A stretch of 42,100 nucleotides of DNA. Source: Planctomycetota bacterium. GTDB lineage: Bacteria > Planctomycetota > Brocadiia > Brocadiales > Brocadiaceae. Of the stretch, positions 8,355-17,600 are shown piece by piece. A program made the position numbers and the translations under genes. Each line of letters starts with the position of its first letter. Position 1 is the first letter of the stretch. Location of the stretch: positions 15,245 through 57,344 of the forward strand of contig JAHFOX010000003.1 of assembly GCA_023261445.1 (NCBI GenBank). Reading direction: 5' to 3'. A model generated the notes under the pieces. It was not told where the DNA came from. It did no database searches and saw only the letters and a program-made list of their open reading frames with translations.

Positions 8355-9287
8355 TTAACGTTTGCTTAATTCTTTGTAATACTTAGTTGCTAGTTTTACA
8401 CCTTCCTCAAAGGTTGTCTTTGGTTTCCATTTAAGTTCTTTCGTTGCCTTTGAGCTATCCAAACTCATATGATCAATTTCGCCAGGGCGCTTTTGGCTAA
8501 AAATAGGTTCAACATCTGATTCTAGCGCCCTTCTAACGGCTTGGAATACTTCTAAATCTGAAATTTCTTTTCCCCAACCGAGATTGTAGATTTCGTTATT
8601 TCCTAGGTTATCAATAACTTTTAGATTTGCAGTTACGATATCTTCAACGTAAACATAATCTCTAGTCTTAGAACCGTCACCGAAAATAGTTGGACGTTTG
8701 TTCTGAAGTATTAACTCACTAAATATTGCCACCACTCCGGCCTCCCCATGTGGAGATTGTCTTGGTCCATACACATTTGGATACCTTAATACGGTAAAAT
8801 TTACTCCGTATAATTTATAAAAAATAGATACATAATGTTCTACGGTATGTTTGCTTACTCCGTAATGCGATAGCGGCTCTACTGGGTGTGTTTCATTAAC
8901 TGGCAACTTCTTTGGTTCCCCGTAAACAGCGCCCCCGGTTGAAGCGTATATGAATTTTTTAATATGATATTTTTTTGAAAATTCACAAAGATTTAGAGAA
9001 CCTAAAATATTTATTGTAGCGTCATAAACTGGCATCTCTACAGATTTTCTCAAATCAATATGAGCCGCATGATGGTCAACAATGTCCGGTCTCTCGCTCT
9101 TGAAGATTTCCTCCAGTGCTTTAGAATCACAAATATCTATTTTGTAAAACGATGCCTTTGAATTGACGTTTTCTTTTCGTCCTGCAGAAAGGTTATCAAT
9201 CACAATAACACGATGCCCTTCTGCAATTAATCTATCTACTAGATGAGATGCAATAAAGCCTGCGCCGCCAGTCACAAGTATTTTCAT
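8355..9287 (-). CDS. NAD-dependent sugar-nucleotide epimerase
   Basis: A 310-residue extended short-chain dehydrogenase. It has the N-terminal Rossmann motif GGAGFIAS, a catalytic Ser/Thr region (ASTGGAVYG), the Y-x-x-x-K pair in HYGVSK, and the RYPNVYGPRQ and GDGSKTRDYVYVEDI blocks typical of UDP-glucose or UDP-glucuronate 4-epimerases. It would supply an epimerised sugar nucleotide for glycans or exopolysaccharide. GalE and glucuronate epimerase cannot be separated from the sequence. It stands alone and is divergent from the blaI gene, with 205 bases between the two starts. Confidence 0.88.
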   Translation of the reverse strand: MKILVTGGAGFIASHLVDRLIAEGHRVIVIDNLSAGRKENVNSKASFYKIDICDSKALEEIFKSERPDIVDHHAAHIDLRKSVEMPVYDATINILGSLNLCEFSKKYHIKKFIYASTGGAVYGEPKKLPVNETHPVEPLSHYGVSKHTVEHYVSIFYKLYGVNFTVLRYPNVYGPRQSPHGEAGVVAIFSELILQNKRPTIFGDGSKTRDYVYVEDIVTANLKVIDNLGNNEIYNLGWGKEISDLEVFQAVRRALESDVEPIFSQKRPGEIDHMSLDSSKATKELKWKPKTTFEEGVKLATKYYKELSKR

Positions 9288-9415
9288 AATAGAAGTCCCC
9301 TTTATAATTCTATAATATCATTCTATAGTGTTTGCAACTTTGGTACATAAAATAAATAACTCAGATGCACATTATAGCAATAATATCAAATTAATCAATT
9401 AGCGTAAATTTTTAC

Positions 9416-9445
9416 TTGCATATTTTACAATATGTAGAATATAAT
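9416..9445 (+). promoter_or_regulatory. Promoter of the blaI-like copper operon
   Basis: TTGCAT at 9416-9421 and a perfect TATAAT at 9440-9445 are separated by 18 bases. The start of transcription should fall near 9452, about 40 bases before the blaI ATG. A TACA/TGTA dyad sits within the spacer, as expected for a repressor-controlled promoter. Confidence 0.65.
9426..9436. promoter_or_regulatory. Candidate BlaI/CopY operator 1
   Basis: TACA-ATA-TGTA is a perfect inverted repeat between the -35 and -10 boxes. BlaI/MecI and CopY repressors recognise TACA/TGTA half-sites, usually with a 2-base spacer; here the spacer is 3. Binding would block polymerase directly. Confidence 0.55.
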
Positions 9446-9454
9446 ATTTGAAAA

Positions 9455-9472
9455 TGTATATTATATATTACA
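9455..9472. promoter_or_regulatory. Candidate BlaI/CopY operator 2
   Basis: TGTA at 9455-9458 and TACA at 9469-9472 form a wider dyad over AT-rich DNA, just after the predicted transcription start. It could be a second repressor site, as in bla/mec systems with two operators. The local AT richness makes chance occurrence more likely than for operator 1. Confidence 0.35.
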
Positions 9473-9492
9473 AGTCATAGTGTAACCTAAAT

Positions 9493-9975
9493 ATGAATAA
9501 ACAATTAGATTTAAAATTTAATTTTAATCCTTTCAAAGAAGGGTTAAACCAGGTACTTGGGACTCTAGAGAAGGATATTATGGAGGTATTGTGGCAACGC
9601 GGAGAGTCTTCAGTAAAAAACATTTTAGACATCTTTTCTGCCGACAGGGATGTCTCTTATTCAACAATAATTACCGTAACTAATCGAATGGCCAAAAAAG
9701 GCCTTCTTAAGAAAAGAAAAGTTAGAAAGGCGTATTTTTATAAGCCTACTCATACAAGAGAACAGTTTTATGAACTCGTATCAAAAAAGGTTGTGGAAGG
9801 AGTCTCTGGATTTTCTTTACAGACGGCAATAGTACACTTTATTGACTATATGGCACAAATAGACCCAGACAAGATAGAATATTTTTCGAAACTGATTGAG
9901 TCTAAAAGGCAAAAACAATCATTTACTACTAGAACGCAAAGAATTTTAAACAAGGGTTCAGAGAACACCGTATGA
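9493..9975 (+). CDS. BlaI/MecI/CopY-family repressor
   Basis: A 160-residue winged-helix regulator. The block from LGTLEKDIMEVLWQRGE to the SYSTIITVTNRMAKKGLL recognition helix and the KKRKVRKAYFY wing (about residues 20-95) is typical of the family; the C-terminal half would dimerise. Known members repress beta-lactamase, mecA or copper-transport genes and are inactivated by a membrane metalloprotease or by metal binding. Here no metal-binding CxC motif like that of CopY is present, so proteolysis by the next gene's product is the likely switch. Its TGA overlaps the ATG of the M56 gene (ATGA). No ribosome-binding site is evident before its own ATG. Confidence 0.88.
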   Translation: MNKQLDLKFNFNPFKEGLNQVLGTLEKDIMEVLWQRGESSVKNILDIFSADRDVSYSTIITVTNRMAKKGLLKKRKVRKAYFYKPTHTREQFYELVSKKVVEGVSGFSLQTAIVHFIDYMAQIDPDKIEYFSKLIESKRQKQSFTTRTQRILNKGSENTV

Positions 9976-10970
9976 AGTACTTTTTCAATAACCAGCAAGA
10001 GAAAGCCCAATTATATTTTGCGACTATTGTATTTATTAACTTTGTAATCTTGTGTATCGTGATTACGGGTATCGCAATTGGTATAAAAGGATATATATCC
10101 GATACCAAATCTGCTTATGATACTGTTACATGTTGTGGTAGTATTTGTTTAAAATGTTTTTTTACTTTACACACATTCTCTATAATGTTTCCATGGTGTT
10201 GTATCATTATCCTCTTCGTTGGAATTTGTATGGCCATTCATAAAACATGCTTGATGTTATCACGAAACTATACATTTACTCTTTCCACAGCCCTTCCCGT
10301 ATTCCTTAACAATCACCCTAAACTAAAAAATCTTATCTCTAATGAACATCTTTGTAGCCAAGTTGTGCTTTTGGATAATGCCAAACTACGTTTTGCCTTT
10401 ACATCTGGAATTTGGAAACCAAAAATATATTTATCTAAGGGTATTTGCTCATATCTAACCATAAAAGAACTCTTAGCAGTAATTCTCCACGAAAAACATC
10501 ATAAAGACAATAACGTTCCGTTAAAACTATTTATCATACAGGTACTCTATGCACTTAACTTTTTCCTCCCCATTAATCATTATTTGTTAAACCTATTTTC
10601 TGTAGCCTCCGAAAAGGCGGCAGACGACAATGCTGTGAATTTCTCTAGAGAACCTTTAGAGCTTGCAAGTGCGCTCGTAAAATTATCTAAATCTAATGCG
10701 ATAAGTATTACATCCCCCCCCATCTCGTTTTATAGTAGGCGAGAAGTTTTAGAAGACCGAATAAAACGCTTGTTGGAACCACAAGGAACATCCACCGACT
10801 TTGGTAAGGCACGTCTCTTTCCAAGAAAAGAGGCGTGTTTTTATCTTTCGTGTCTTTTGTCGTTTTTTGTTATGGCAACAATCTTTTTATCCTTGTTTTA
10901 TAAACCTGTTACATCAAATCATACAATGGGGTGTAAAACAAAGATATGCCGCATGGTAAAATGTGGCTAA
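9972..10970 (+). CDS. M56 (BlaR1-type) membrane zinc protease without sensor domain
   Basis: A 332-residue membrane protein. Hydrophobic segments lie near residues 17-41 and 66-90. The cytosolic metalloprotease part carries H173-E174-K-H-H177 and a downstream glutamate in SEKAADD (E214). A last transmembrane helix (about 290-310) precedes a short tail. BlaR1 has a long penicillin-binding sensor domain after that helix; here only about 20 residues follow, with three Cys, a His and two Met. Another Cys cluster (C54, C55, C59, C62) lies in the loop after the first helix. It would sense a signal, probably metal, and cleave the BlaI-type repressor whose gene it overlaps by 4 bases. The family call is firm; metal sensing is an inference. 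Confidence 0.85.
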   Translation: MKYFFNNQQEKAQLYFATIVFINFVILCIVITGIAIGIKGYISDTKSAYDTVTCCGSICLKCFFTLHTFSIMFPWCCIIILFVGICMAIHKTCLMLSRNYTFTLSTALPVFLNNHPKLKNLISNEHLCSQVVLLDNAKLRFAFTSGIWKPKIYLSKGICSYLTIKELLAVILHEKHHKDNNVPLKLFIIQVLYALNFFLPINHYLLNLFSVASEKAADDNAVNFSREPLELASALVKLSKSNAISITSPPISFYSRREVLEDRIKRLLEPQGTSTDFGKARLFPRKEACFYLSCLLSFFVMATIFLSLFYKPVTSNHTMGCKTKICRMVKCG

Positions 10971-11111
10971 TCTAATCGTTACCTGCTTCGAGATGTAGGC
11001 TAAAAGTTGTAAGTTGAAGATTGCGTATTTACACACTGAAGACTCTAACTAACGACTTCAAAAACAATCTTTTTGTGGTTTTGCATTATTGTATTTCCTG
11101 CGGAGCGTAGC

Positions 11112-12446
11112 ATGGCTAGAATACCATCCAAACAATTTATGCTGCTGTTCATCCTTCTTATTCCCTCCATTACAACCATTTTTGCTGAAGAAAAGATTAA
11201 CAGTAAAACTCAGACACAAATAAGTCCCAAAAATGTTATTACAGAAGTTAACAATCCAAAAGAGTCTTTGGATTTAAAATGGTTAATCCAAGAAGCTGTG
11301 GAACACAACCCTGAGATTATTGCTGCGCAGAAACGCATGAATGCTGCAAAGACAAGAATTTCACAGGCTAAGTCGTTGGAAGATCCATCCATCAGCGCCG
11401 GGTCATTTGATATGTCAAATAATCCGATAAATATTAATGGGCAAACAGAAATGCTTCAACAGCGGTACGGTGTTTCACAAAAAATACCATTCCCGGGGAA
11501 ACTGCGTCTCAGGAGTGAAGTGGCAATCGAAGAGTCTAACATGGTAGAAAAGGAATTGCAGGCAAAAATACAAGAGATTATAGCCCTCGTAAAATCCGCC
11601 TTCTACGAACTTTATTATATTGACAATGCTATTAATATTACAGAGGAAAATAGGGATCTGCTGCGCAAATTTACCAAAATCGCAGAAACAAAATATTCCG
11701 TAGGCAAGGCTACCCAGAGGGATGCACTTGCAGCACAGGTCGAATTATCTACATTAGCGAATAACCTTATAGTTTTAAACAAGGAAACGGAATCAATTAA
11801 CGCCCGTTTAAATACATTATTAGACAGACCCACACAGACTCCATTGGGAAGACCCCGCCCCTTTGAAAAGCATACCCTAACTTTAACGATAAAAGAATTA
11901 GAAGACCTTGCTGTTAAAAATCGTCCTGAGCTTAAAAGGTTTGACCACGCCGTTAAAAGGAACGATGCAAACTTAAAACTTTCAAAAAAAGATTATTACT
12001 ATTCAGACTTTGAACCGATGGTGGAATATATGCAGGAAGATAGACGGTCCGATACATGGGCATCTACCATCACGATCAATGTCCCGTGGCTTTGGCCTAA
12101 GAATCGTTCAAAAGTTAAAGAGTCAAAAGAAGACCTGAATGCTGCTAAGTCAGACTATCGCTTTATCAACAACAAGACATTATTTGAGGTCAAAGATTTT
12201 TTGGTCAAAATACAATCATCCGAAAGCACGGTAAATCTCTATAAAACAGGCATAATCCCACAGGCAGAACAATCCTTAAAAGCCGCACGAATCGGATATG
12301 AGGCAGACAAGGTGGATTTCCTTACCCTAATTGATAGCCAGAGGATTCTTTTAAATTCGAGGCTACTTTACTATAGGGCGCTGACTGATTTTGAACAAAA
12401 CCTGGCAAACATGGAAAGGGTTGTGGGTATGCAGTTGACGCAATAA
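11112..12446 (+). CDS. TolC-family outer-membrane efflux protein (CusC-like)
   Basis: A 444-residue outer-membrane factor. The start is the ATG at 11112, with GGAG 6 bases upstream; it gives a clean signal peptide (MARIPSKQF, a hydrophobic core, then IFA before EEK). An upstream TTG would add 13 residues in front of the signal peptide. The mature protein shows two helical-hairpin halves with typical phrases such as AQKRMNAAKTRISQAKS near residue 80 and LKAARIGYEADKVDFLTLID near residue 395. It would provide the outer-membrane exit channel for the CusBA pump encoded next. It is not a lipoprotein, unlike the second TolC relative at 18308. Confidence 0.88.
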   Translation: MARIPSKQFMLLFILLIPSITTIFAEEKINSKTQTQISPKNVITEVNNPKESLDLKWLIQEAVEHNPEIIAAQKRMNAAKTRISQAKSLEDPSISAGSFDMSNNPININGQTEMLQQRYGVSQKIPFPGKLRLRSEVAIEESNMVEKELQAKIQEIIALVKSAFYELYYIDNAINITEENRDLLRKFTKIAETKYSVGKATQRDALAAQVELSTLANNLIVLNKETESINARLNTLLDRPTQTPLGRPRPFEKHTLTLTIKELEDLAVKNRPELKRFDHAVKRNDANLKLSKKDYYYSDFEPMVEYMQEDRRSDTWASTITINVPWLWPKNRSKVKESKEDLNAAKSDYRFINNKTLFEVKDFLVKIQSSESTVNLYKTGIIPQAEQSLKAARIGYEADKVDFLTLIDSQRILLNSRLLYYRALTDFEQNLANMERVVGMQLTQ

Positions 12447-12447
12447 A

Positions 12448-12500
12448 ACCAGCGATTAGCTTTCAGCTATCAGCGGCTATGCCAAAAGCTAAATGCTGGT
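12448..12500. repeat. Inverted repeat in the tolC-cusB spacer
   Basis: The 16 bases at 12448-12463 (ACCAGC, 2 unpaired, TTAGCTTT) are complementary to 12485-12500 apart from 2 bases, with a 21-base loop that itself contains CAGC/GCTG elements. No T run follows, so it is not a standard terminator. It may stabilise the upstream mRNA end or be a relic of a dispersed palindromic repeat. Confidence 0.5.
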
Positions 12501-12547
12501 CACTGGTGGCTGAACATTTACCATGAAAGTTACGAAAGGAGTGTTAT

Positions 12548-14536
12548 ATGTCCTTTAAGCAAAAGTTTCTTCACAATAAATATTTTATAATACCCGTGCT
12601 TGCTATCCCCAGTGTCCTTTTTGGCATACATTTTAGCATAAAAACCCATTACAAAGCGTTTCAACAAGATGGATCAAATTTTATTTCTTCCGCAAGCGCT
12701 GAAGAACTAAGAGAAAAGAAGATCCTTTATTGGACTTGCGGCATGCATCCCTCCGTTAAAATGGACAAACCAGGGAAATGTCCCATTTGCGCTATGGACC
12801 TGGTTCCTGTGTATGAAAAGGGTGCGGGCGTTGAAGAAGTCGGCGCACTGGCCACCATAGAACTGAGTGAGCGAGCACGCAAACTGGCACAAGTCAAAAC
12901 GGATACGGTTGGCTTCAGATCTTTAACCAAAGATATTTATACCGTGGGATTAATTGAATTTGACGAACGGCTCAAGTCCATAGTCTCTGCATGGATTCCA
13001 GGCAGGATTGATAAATTATTTGTTGATTTCACAGGTACACAGGTTGTAAAGGGAGAGTCCATGGTCTGGATATATAGCCCTGATCTTGTATCCACTCAGG
13101 AAGAATATCTGTTGGCGCTTGAAACCCTTGAAAAAGTCAAAGAAAGTCCTTTTGAAGAAGTAGTAAACGGCGCTAAATCGCTCATTGAAGCATCAAAAGG
13201 GAGATTATTATGGTGGGGTATTACAGATAAACAGATTGAAGAGCTTGCAAAAAACAAAAAAATAAAACAACATACTGTAATATATGCACCCATTAGCGGC
13301 ATTGTCACTGAGAAAAAGACGTTAGAAGGACAATATGTCATGCAGGGTGAAATGATATATGCCGTCGCAGATCTTTCGAATGTATGGATGAAGGCAAACA
13401 TCTATGAGTATGAAATGTCATGGATCAAGATCGGGCAGGAAGTAGAAGTCACAACGCCGACATATCCGGGAGAGGCATTTATAGGAAGGATATCTTTTAT
13501 AGAACCATTTCTGGATGATAAGACACGCTCAGTAAAGATACGATGTGATATCCCCAACCACCAAATGAAACTTAAACCTTCTATGTATATCAATGCCCGG
13601 ATACGGATACCTGTTGAAGAACTTGAAAAGCAGGGTGAAATCTATGTAAGTGGACTGGATTATGTCTGTCCCAATCATCCTGAAATAAAGTCCAGCAGAC
13701 CGGGTATATGCCCAGAGGATAATATCCCCTTCGAAATGAAACCCCCTGCCAAAACGGGTTTAGCCACTACGAGCGATTCATCAATGCAACAAGAAGGAAT
13801 TGAATACGAATATATCTGTCCTATGAAATGCTATGCATCAAAAGCCCCAGGAGATTGCCCACTATGTGGTATGCATCTTGAGAAACGGGAGATACCCGTT
13901 GGAATTTCCGGCGAAAAGTTAACGTGTATTTGTCCTCAAGAATGGGATCTTGCCACAGCCCCCAAGTCATGTCCCATGTGCGGCATGATGTTACAAAAGA
14001 GTATAACCATAACTTTACCCACCGGTGACAAGAAGCAAAAATTCGTATACATGTGTCCCATGGCCTGTATGACATCTGACAAACCGGGTGAATGTCCCGA
14101 TTGCAAGAGACGAATGGGTCGTTGGGAGGTAAAGGAAGATTTGGGAATTAAGGTAAAAAAAATAGAGCCTAAAAAACGCAGCGTTTATGCCTGCCCAATG
14201 CATCCTGATGTGACCTCTGATAAACCTGCTGATTGTACCAAGTGTGTAATGCATCTTGAGAAAACCACACAGGTATTAGCTATTCCAGCCACTGCAGTAT
14301 TGGATACAGGCATTCGAAAAATTGTCTATATAGACAAAGGCAACGGACAATATGTCGGAAAGGAAGTAACTCTCGGTACAAAGGCTGGTGATTATTATCC
14401 TGTTTTAGAAGGTCTTGAGGAGGGAGACAAGGTTGTCACATCAGCCAACTTCCTCATTGACTCTCAGAGCCAGCTTACAGGAGGAGCCAGTGCCCTGTAC
14501 GGCGGTGCGATGGAATTTAAGGAAGAACAAAAATAA
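12548..14536 (+). CDS. cusB: CusB-like RND adaptor with six heavy-metal-binding motifs
   Basis: A 662-residue periplasmic adaptor (membrane fusion protein) for the CusA pump; the usual CusB length is about 400. A membrane anchor or signal lies at residues 11-32. A heavy-metal-binding motif (YWTCGMHP...CPICAMDL) follows at 61-87, then the barrel-sandwich and hairpin region (about 100-290) and a beta-barrel to about 355. Five further Cys-rich motifs of the same kind are then inserted at about 372-397, 422-446, 459-484, 501-527 and 547-572, before the membrane-proximal domain resumes (VLAIPATAVLDTG) to the end. Motifs 1, 3 and 6 are nearest the consensus and 2, 4 and 5 are degenerate but keep Cys. 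The array probably captures or passes Cu(I)/Ag(I) to the pump. Confidence 0.9.
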   Translation: MSFKQKFLHNKYFIIPVLAIPSVLFGIHFSIKTHYKAFQQDGSNFISSASAEELREKKILYWTCGMHPSVKMDKPGKCPICAMDLVPVYEKGAGVEEVGALATIELSERARKLAQVKTDTVGFRSLTKDIYTVGLIEFDERLKSIVSAWIPGRIDKLFVDFTGTQVVKGESMVWIYSPDLVSTQEEYLLALETLEKVKESPFEEVVNGAKSLIEASKGRLLWWGITDKQIEELAKNKKIKQHTVIYAPISGIVTEKKTLEGQYVMQGEMIYAVADLSNVWMKANIYEYEMSWIKIGQEVEVTTPTYPGEAFIGRISFIEPFLDDKTRSVKIRCDIPNHQMKLKPSMYINARIRIPVEELEKQGEIYVSGLDYVCPNHPEIKSSRPGICPEDNIPFEMKPPAKTGLATTSDSSMQQEGIEYEYICPMKCYASKAPGDCPLCGMHLEKREIPVGISGEKLTCICPQEWDLATAPKSCPMCGMMLQKSITITLPTGDKKQKFVYMCPMACMTSDKPGECPDCKRRMGRWEVKEDLGIKVKKIEPKKRSVYACPMHPDVTSDKPADCTKCVMHLEKTTQVLAIPATAVLDTGIRKIVYIDKGNGQYVGKEVTLGTKAGDYYPVLEGLEEGDKVVTSANFLIDSQSQLTGGASALYGGAMEFKEEQK

Positions 14537-14616
14537 CTATTCATCCCAAGTCACGGAGATTAAAAACTTTACTCTTAAAACAAATAACTGCATAAGGAAA
14601 GCCGTTAACAACTTCA

Positions 14617-14660
14617 TTTTTTCTCTGTTTCTCAGTGTGTTCTCTGTGCTAAAAAAACCA
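14617..14660. repeat. CTCTGTG-type spacer repeat before cusA
   Basis: The spacer holds TTCTCTGTTTCTCAGTGTG and TTCTCTGTGCTAAAAAAA, matching the CACAGAGAACACAGAGA-type element (opposite strand) that I know as common in bacterial intergenic DNA. The same theme appears in spacers around 38241-38265 and 39803-39834. The rest of the 137-base spacer holds nothing recognisable. Confidence 0.4.
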
Positions 14661-14673
14661 GATTAAATAAATT

Positions 14674-17600
14674 ATGATCAACAAACTTATTGAAATCTGC
14701 TTAAAAAACCGATTCCTCGTCATTTGCTTTTACCTCATGGTGATATTCGGCGGCGTCTTCGGATTAAAGAATATCAACATGGATGTCATACCTGATATTG
14801 GAGAAAACCAGTGCATCGTCTTTACCGATTGGCCTGGACGCAGTCCGCAGGACGTGGAAGATCAGGTTACCTATCCCCTAACGGTTAATCTACTCGGTGT
14901 ACCCGGCGTAAAGGTTATACGTTCCCAATCGGGATTTGGTTTTTCCATGATATTTATTATCTTTAAGGAAAAGACCGATTTTTACTGGGCGCGTTCCAGG
15001 GTTCTGGAGAGATTAAACTTTATCCAACAATTGCTGCCTAAAGACGTCACACCCAAGCTCGGCCCCGATGCCACAGGACTAGGACAAATCTTCTGGTATA
15101 CCGTGGAAGGCGAAGGATATGACCTGGGACAACTGCGCTCTATCCAGGATTGGTACATCCGCTATCAACTAAATGCCGTTGAAGGCGTCTCAGAAGTAGC
15201 AGGCGTGGGTGGCTTCGTTAAGCAATATCAGGTCGATGTTGATCCTAACAAACTGTTGGCATATAACATGACCGTGGGGATGGTGTATGAAGCCGTTGGC
15301 AAAAGCAATATAGACGTTGGCGCAAAGGTTGTGGAAAGTAACAATATGGAGTTCATCATACGCGGCCTTGGATTCATCAAAAATGTTACCGATATTGAAA
15401 ACATCACCGTGGGCAGTAATAACGGCGTACCTATATTTGTTAAAAACATCGGGACTGTCCAAGTGGGTGGTGATTTCAGGCGTGGGGCGCTGGACAAGGA
15501 AGGCGCTCCGGTAGCCGGTGGCATCGTTATCATGCGCCAAGGCCAAAATCCCTTAGAGATAATAAAGAGAGTAAAAAAGAAGATCAAAGAGATCGAACCG
15601 GGGTTGCCGCCGGGGGTAAAGATTGTGCCTTTTTATGACAGGGAAGGACTTATCCATCGTGTTATTGACACCCTTAAAGATGCGCTGATAGAAGAAATCA
15701 TTGTTACCTCCATTGTCGTAGTGATATTCCTGTTGCACGTTCGGAGCATCTTTATCTGTTGTCTTGGATTTCCCGTATCCATACTTATATCCTTCCTGTG
15801 CATGTATTTTATGGGTATTGACTCAAACATCATGTCCCTCACGGGTATCGCCATTGCCATTGGCGAGGTAAGCGATATGGCCATCGTCATGACGGAAAAT
15901 ATCTATAGAAACCTCCTGGAACAAAAAGACAAGAAAAGCAGGGCACAGATCATCCTTGACGCATCCAAAGAAGTCGGCGGCTCTATATTTTTTGCAGCAT
16001 TGACCACAATTTTTATGTTCTTTCCGGTATTTGGACTTACCGGGCAAGAAGGAAAGCTCTTTACTCCACTGGCCTGGACAAAGACCATTGCCATTGGGTC
16101 GTCGGTCATCATGGCAATTACCCTGACACCCGTGCTTTGTACCTTTCTCCTCAAGGGCAAAATAAAGCCCATGGAAGAAAATTATGCCTCAAGAATGCTC
16201 TTGAATGGGTATCAGCCTGTCCTTCGGTGGGTACTGGACCATAAAAAGGCATTTCTAGCCATTCCGCTCGCCATTGTTGTTTCTTCCGTTTTTCCCGCAA
16301 TGAGGCTGGGAAGAGAATTCATGCCCCCTCTGGATGAAGGCTCTATCCTCTTTATGCCTGTGATGTTACCCAGTGTATCATTAACAGAAGCCCTTAAAAT
16401 TATGCAAAAGCAAGATATGATTATTAAGTCCTTTCCTGAAGTTGATACAGTGGTCGGAAAATTAGGCAGGGCAGAGACCCCTACAGACCCGGCACCTGTC
16501 GAGATGTTTGAGACCGTTGTTGCCTTAAAACCAAAAGAGGAATGGCATAAAAAGAAAATAGAGTACAAATTCTTAAACTATGTACCCTCATTCCTCCACC
16601 CTGTTTTTCATTGGTTTCTTCCTTATGAACGAAGGATTACAAAACAGGAGATCATCAAGGATATAGACGAAGCAACGAGAATACCTGGCGTGGCAAATAT
16701 ATGGACACAACCGATTGTGAACAGGATTGACATGTTGTCTACCGGTATCCGTACATCAGTTGGTGTCAAGGTCTTTGGGCAAGACCTGAACGTCATACAA
16801 CAGTTGGCCATTGACGTAGAAAAGGCGTTGCGCGATGTCCCTGGGGTGGCAGACCTTTATGCAGAGCGGGTTACGGGAAAACCCTATATGGAATACAAGA
16901 TTAAACGTGAGGAAATCGCACGCTATGGTATCAATATCCGGGATGTACAGGACATCATTGAGACAGCCATTGGAGGAGAAAATATCACGACTACGATAGA
17001 AGGTCGTGAACGATACCCTGTGCGGGTCAGATACATTCGGGAACTGCGGGATAACTTTGACGCATTGAAAAGAATTTATGTCTCCAGTTCTACAGGTGCG
17101 CTTATCCCCATTACGCAAGTTGCAGATATCCGTTACGTAATGGGGCCTGCCATGATCAGTAGTGAAAACGCACTCCTGAGGGCGTATGTCCTTATGAACG
17201 TCCGTGGTAGAGACCCTCTAAGCTTTGTAGAAGAGGCTTCGAAAGTTGTAGCAAAAAAGGTAATGTTACCCCATGGGTACTTCATTCAGTGGAGCGGTCA
17301 GTATGAAAATCAGGTCAGGGCCAGGAAGAAATTACAAATCCTTGTACCTTTGGCAATGTTTGTTGGTTTTCTCCTGATTTTTATGGCGTTTAAATCTTTT
17401 CCACAAACAATGTTTATCCTGTTTGCAGGGATTCCTACAGCCATTGCAGGTGGCGTCTGGCTTCAATACTTATTTGGATACAACTTTAGTGTTGCCGTCT
17501 GGGTAGGTTTTATCTCCATCTTTGGCATTGTGGATGACGACTCCGTTCTTATTACTACCTATATTAATGATTTGTTTGGCAAAAAAAAGATGAAAAATGT

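Noticed and set aside
11073-11111. Upstream TTG start for the first TolC gene
   Set aside because: It adds 13 residues before the signal peptide; the ATG at 11112 has its own GGAG and gives a normal signal sequence.
15190-15587. Long minus-strand ORFs across cusA
   Set aside because: They are antisense shadows of a strongly conserved RND coding sequence, with no ribosome-binding sites and no family resemblance.
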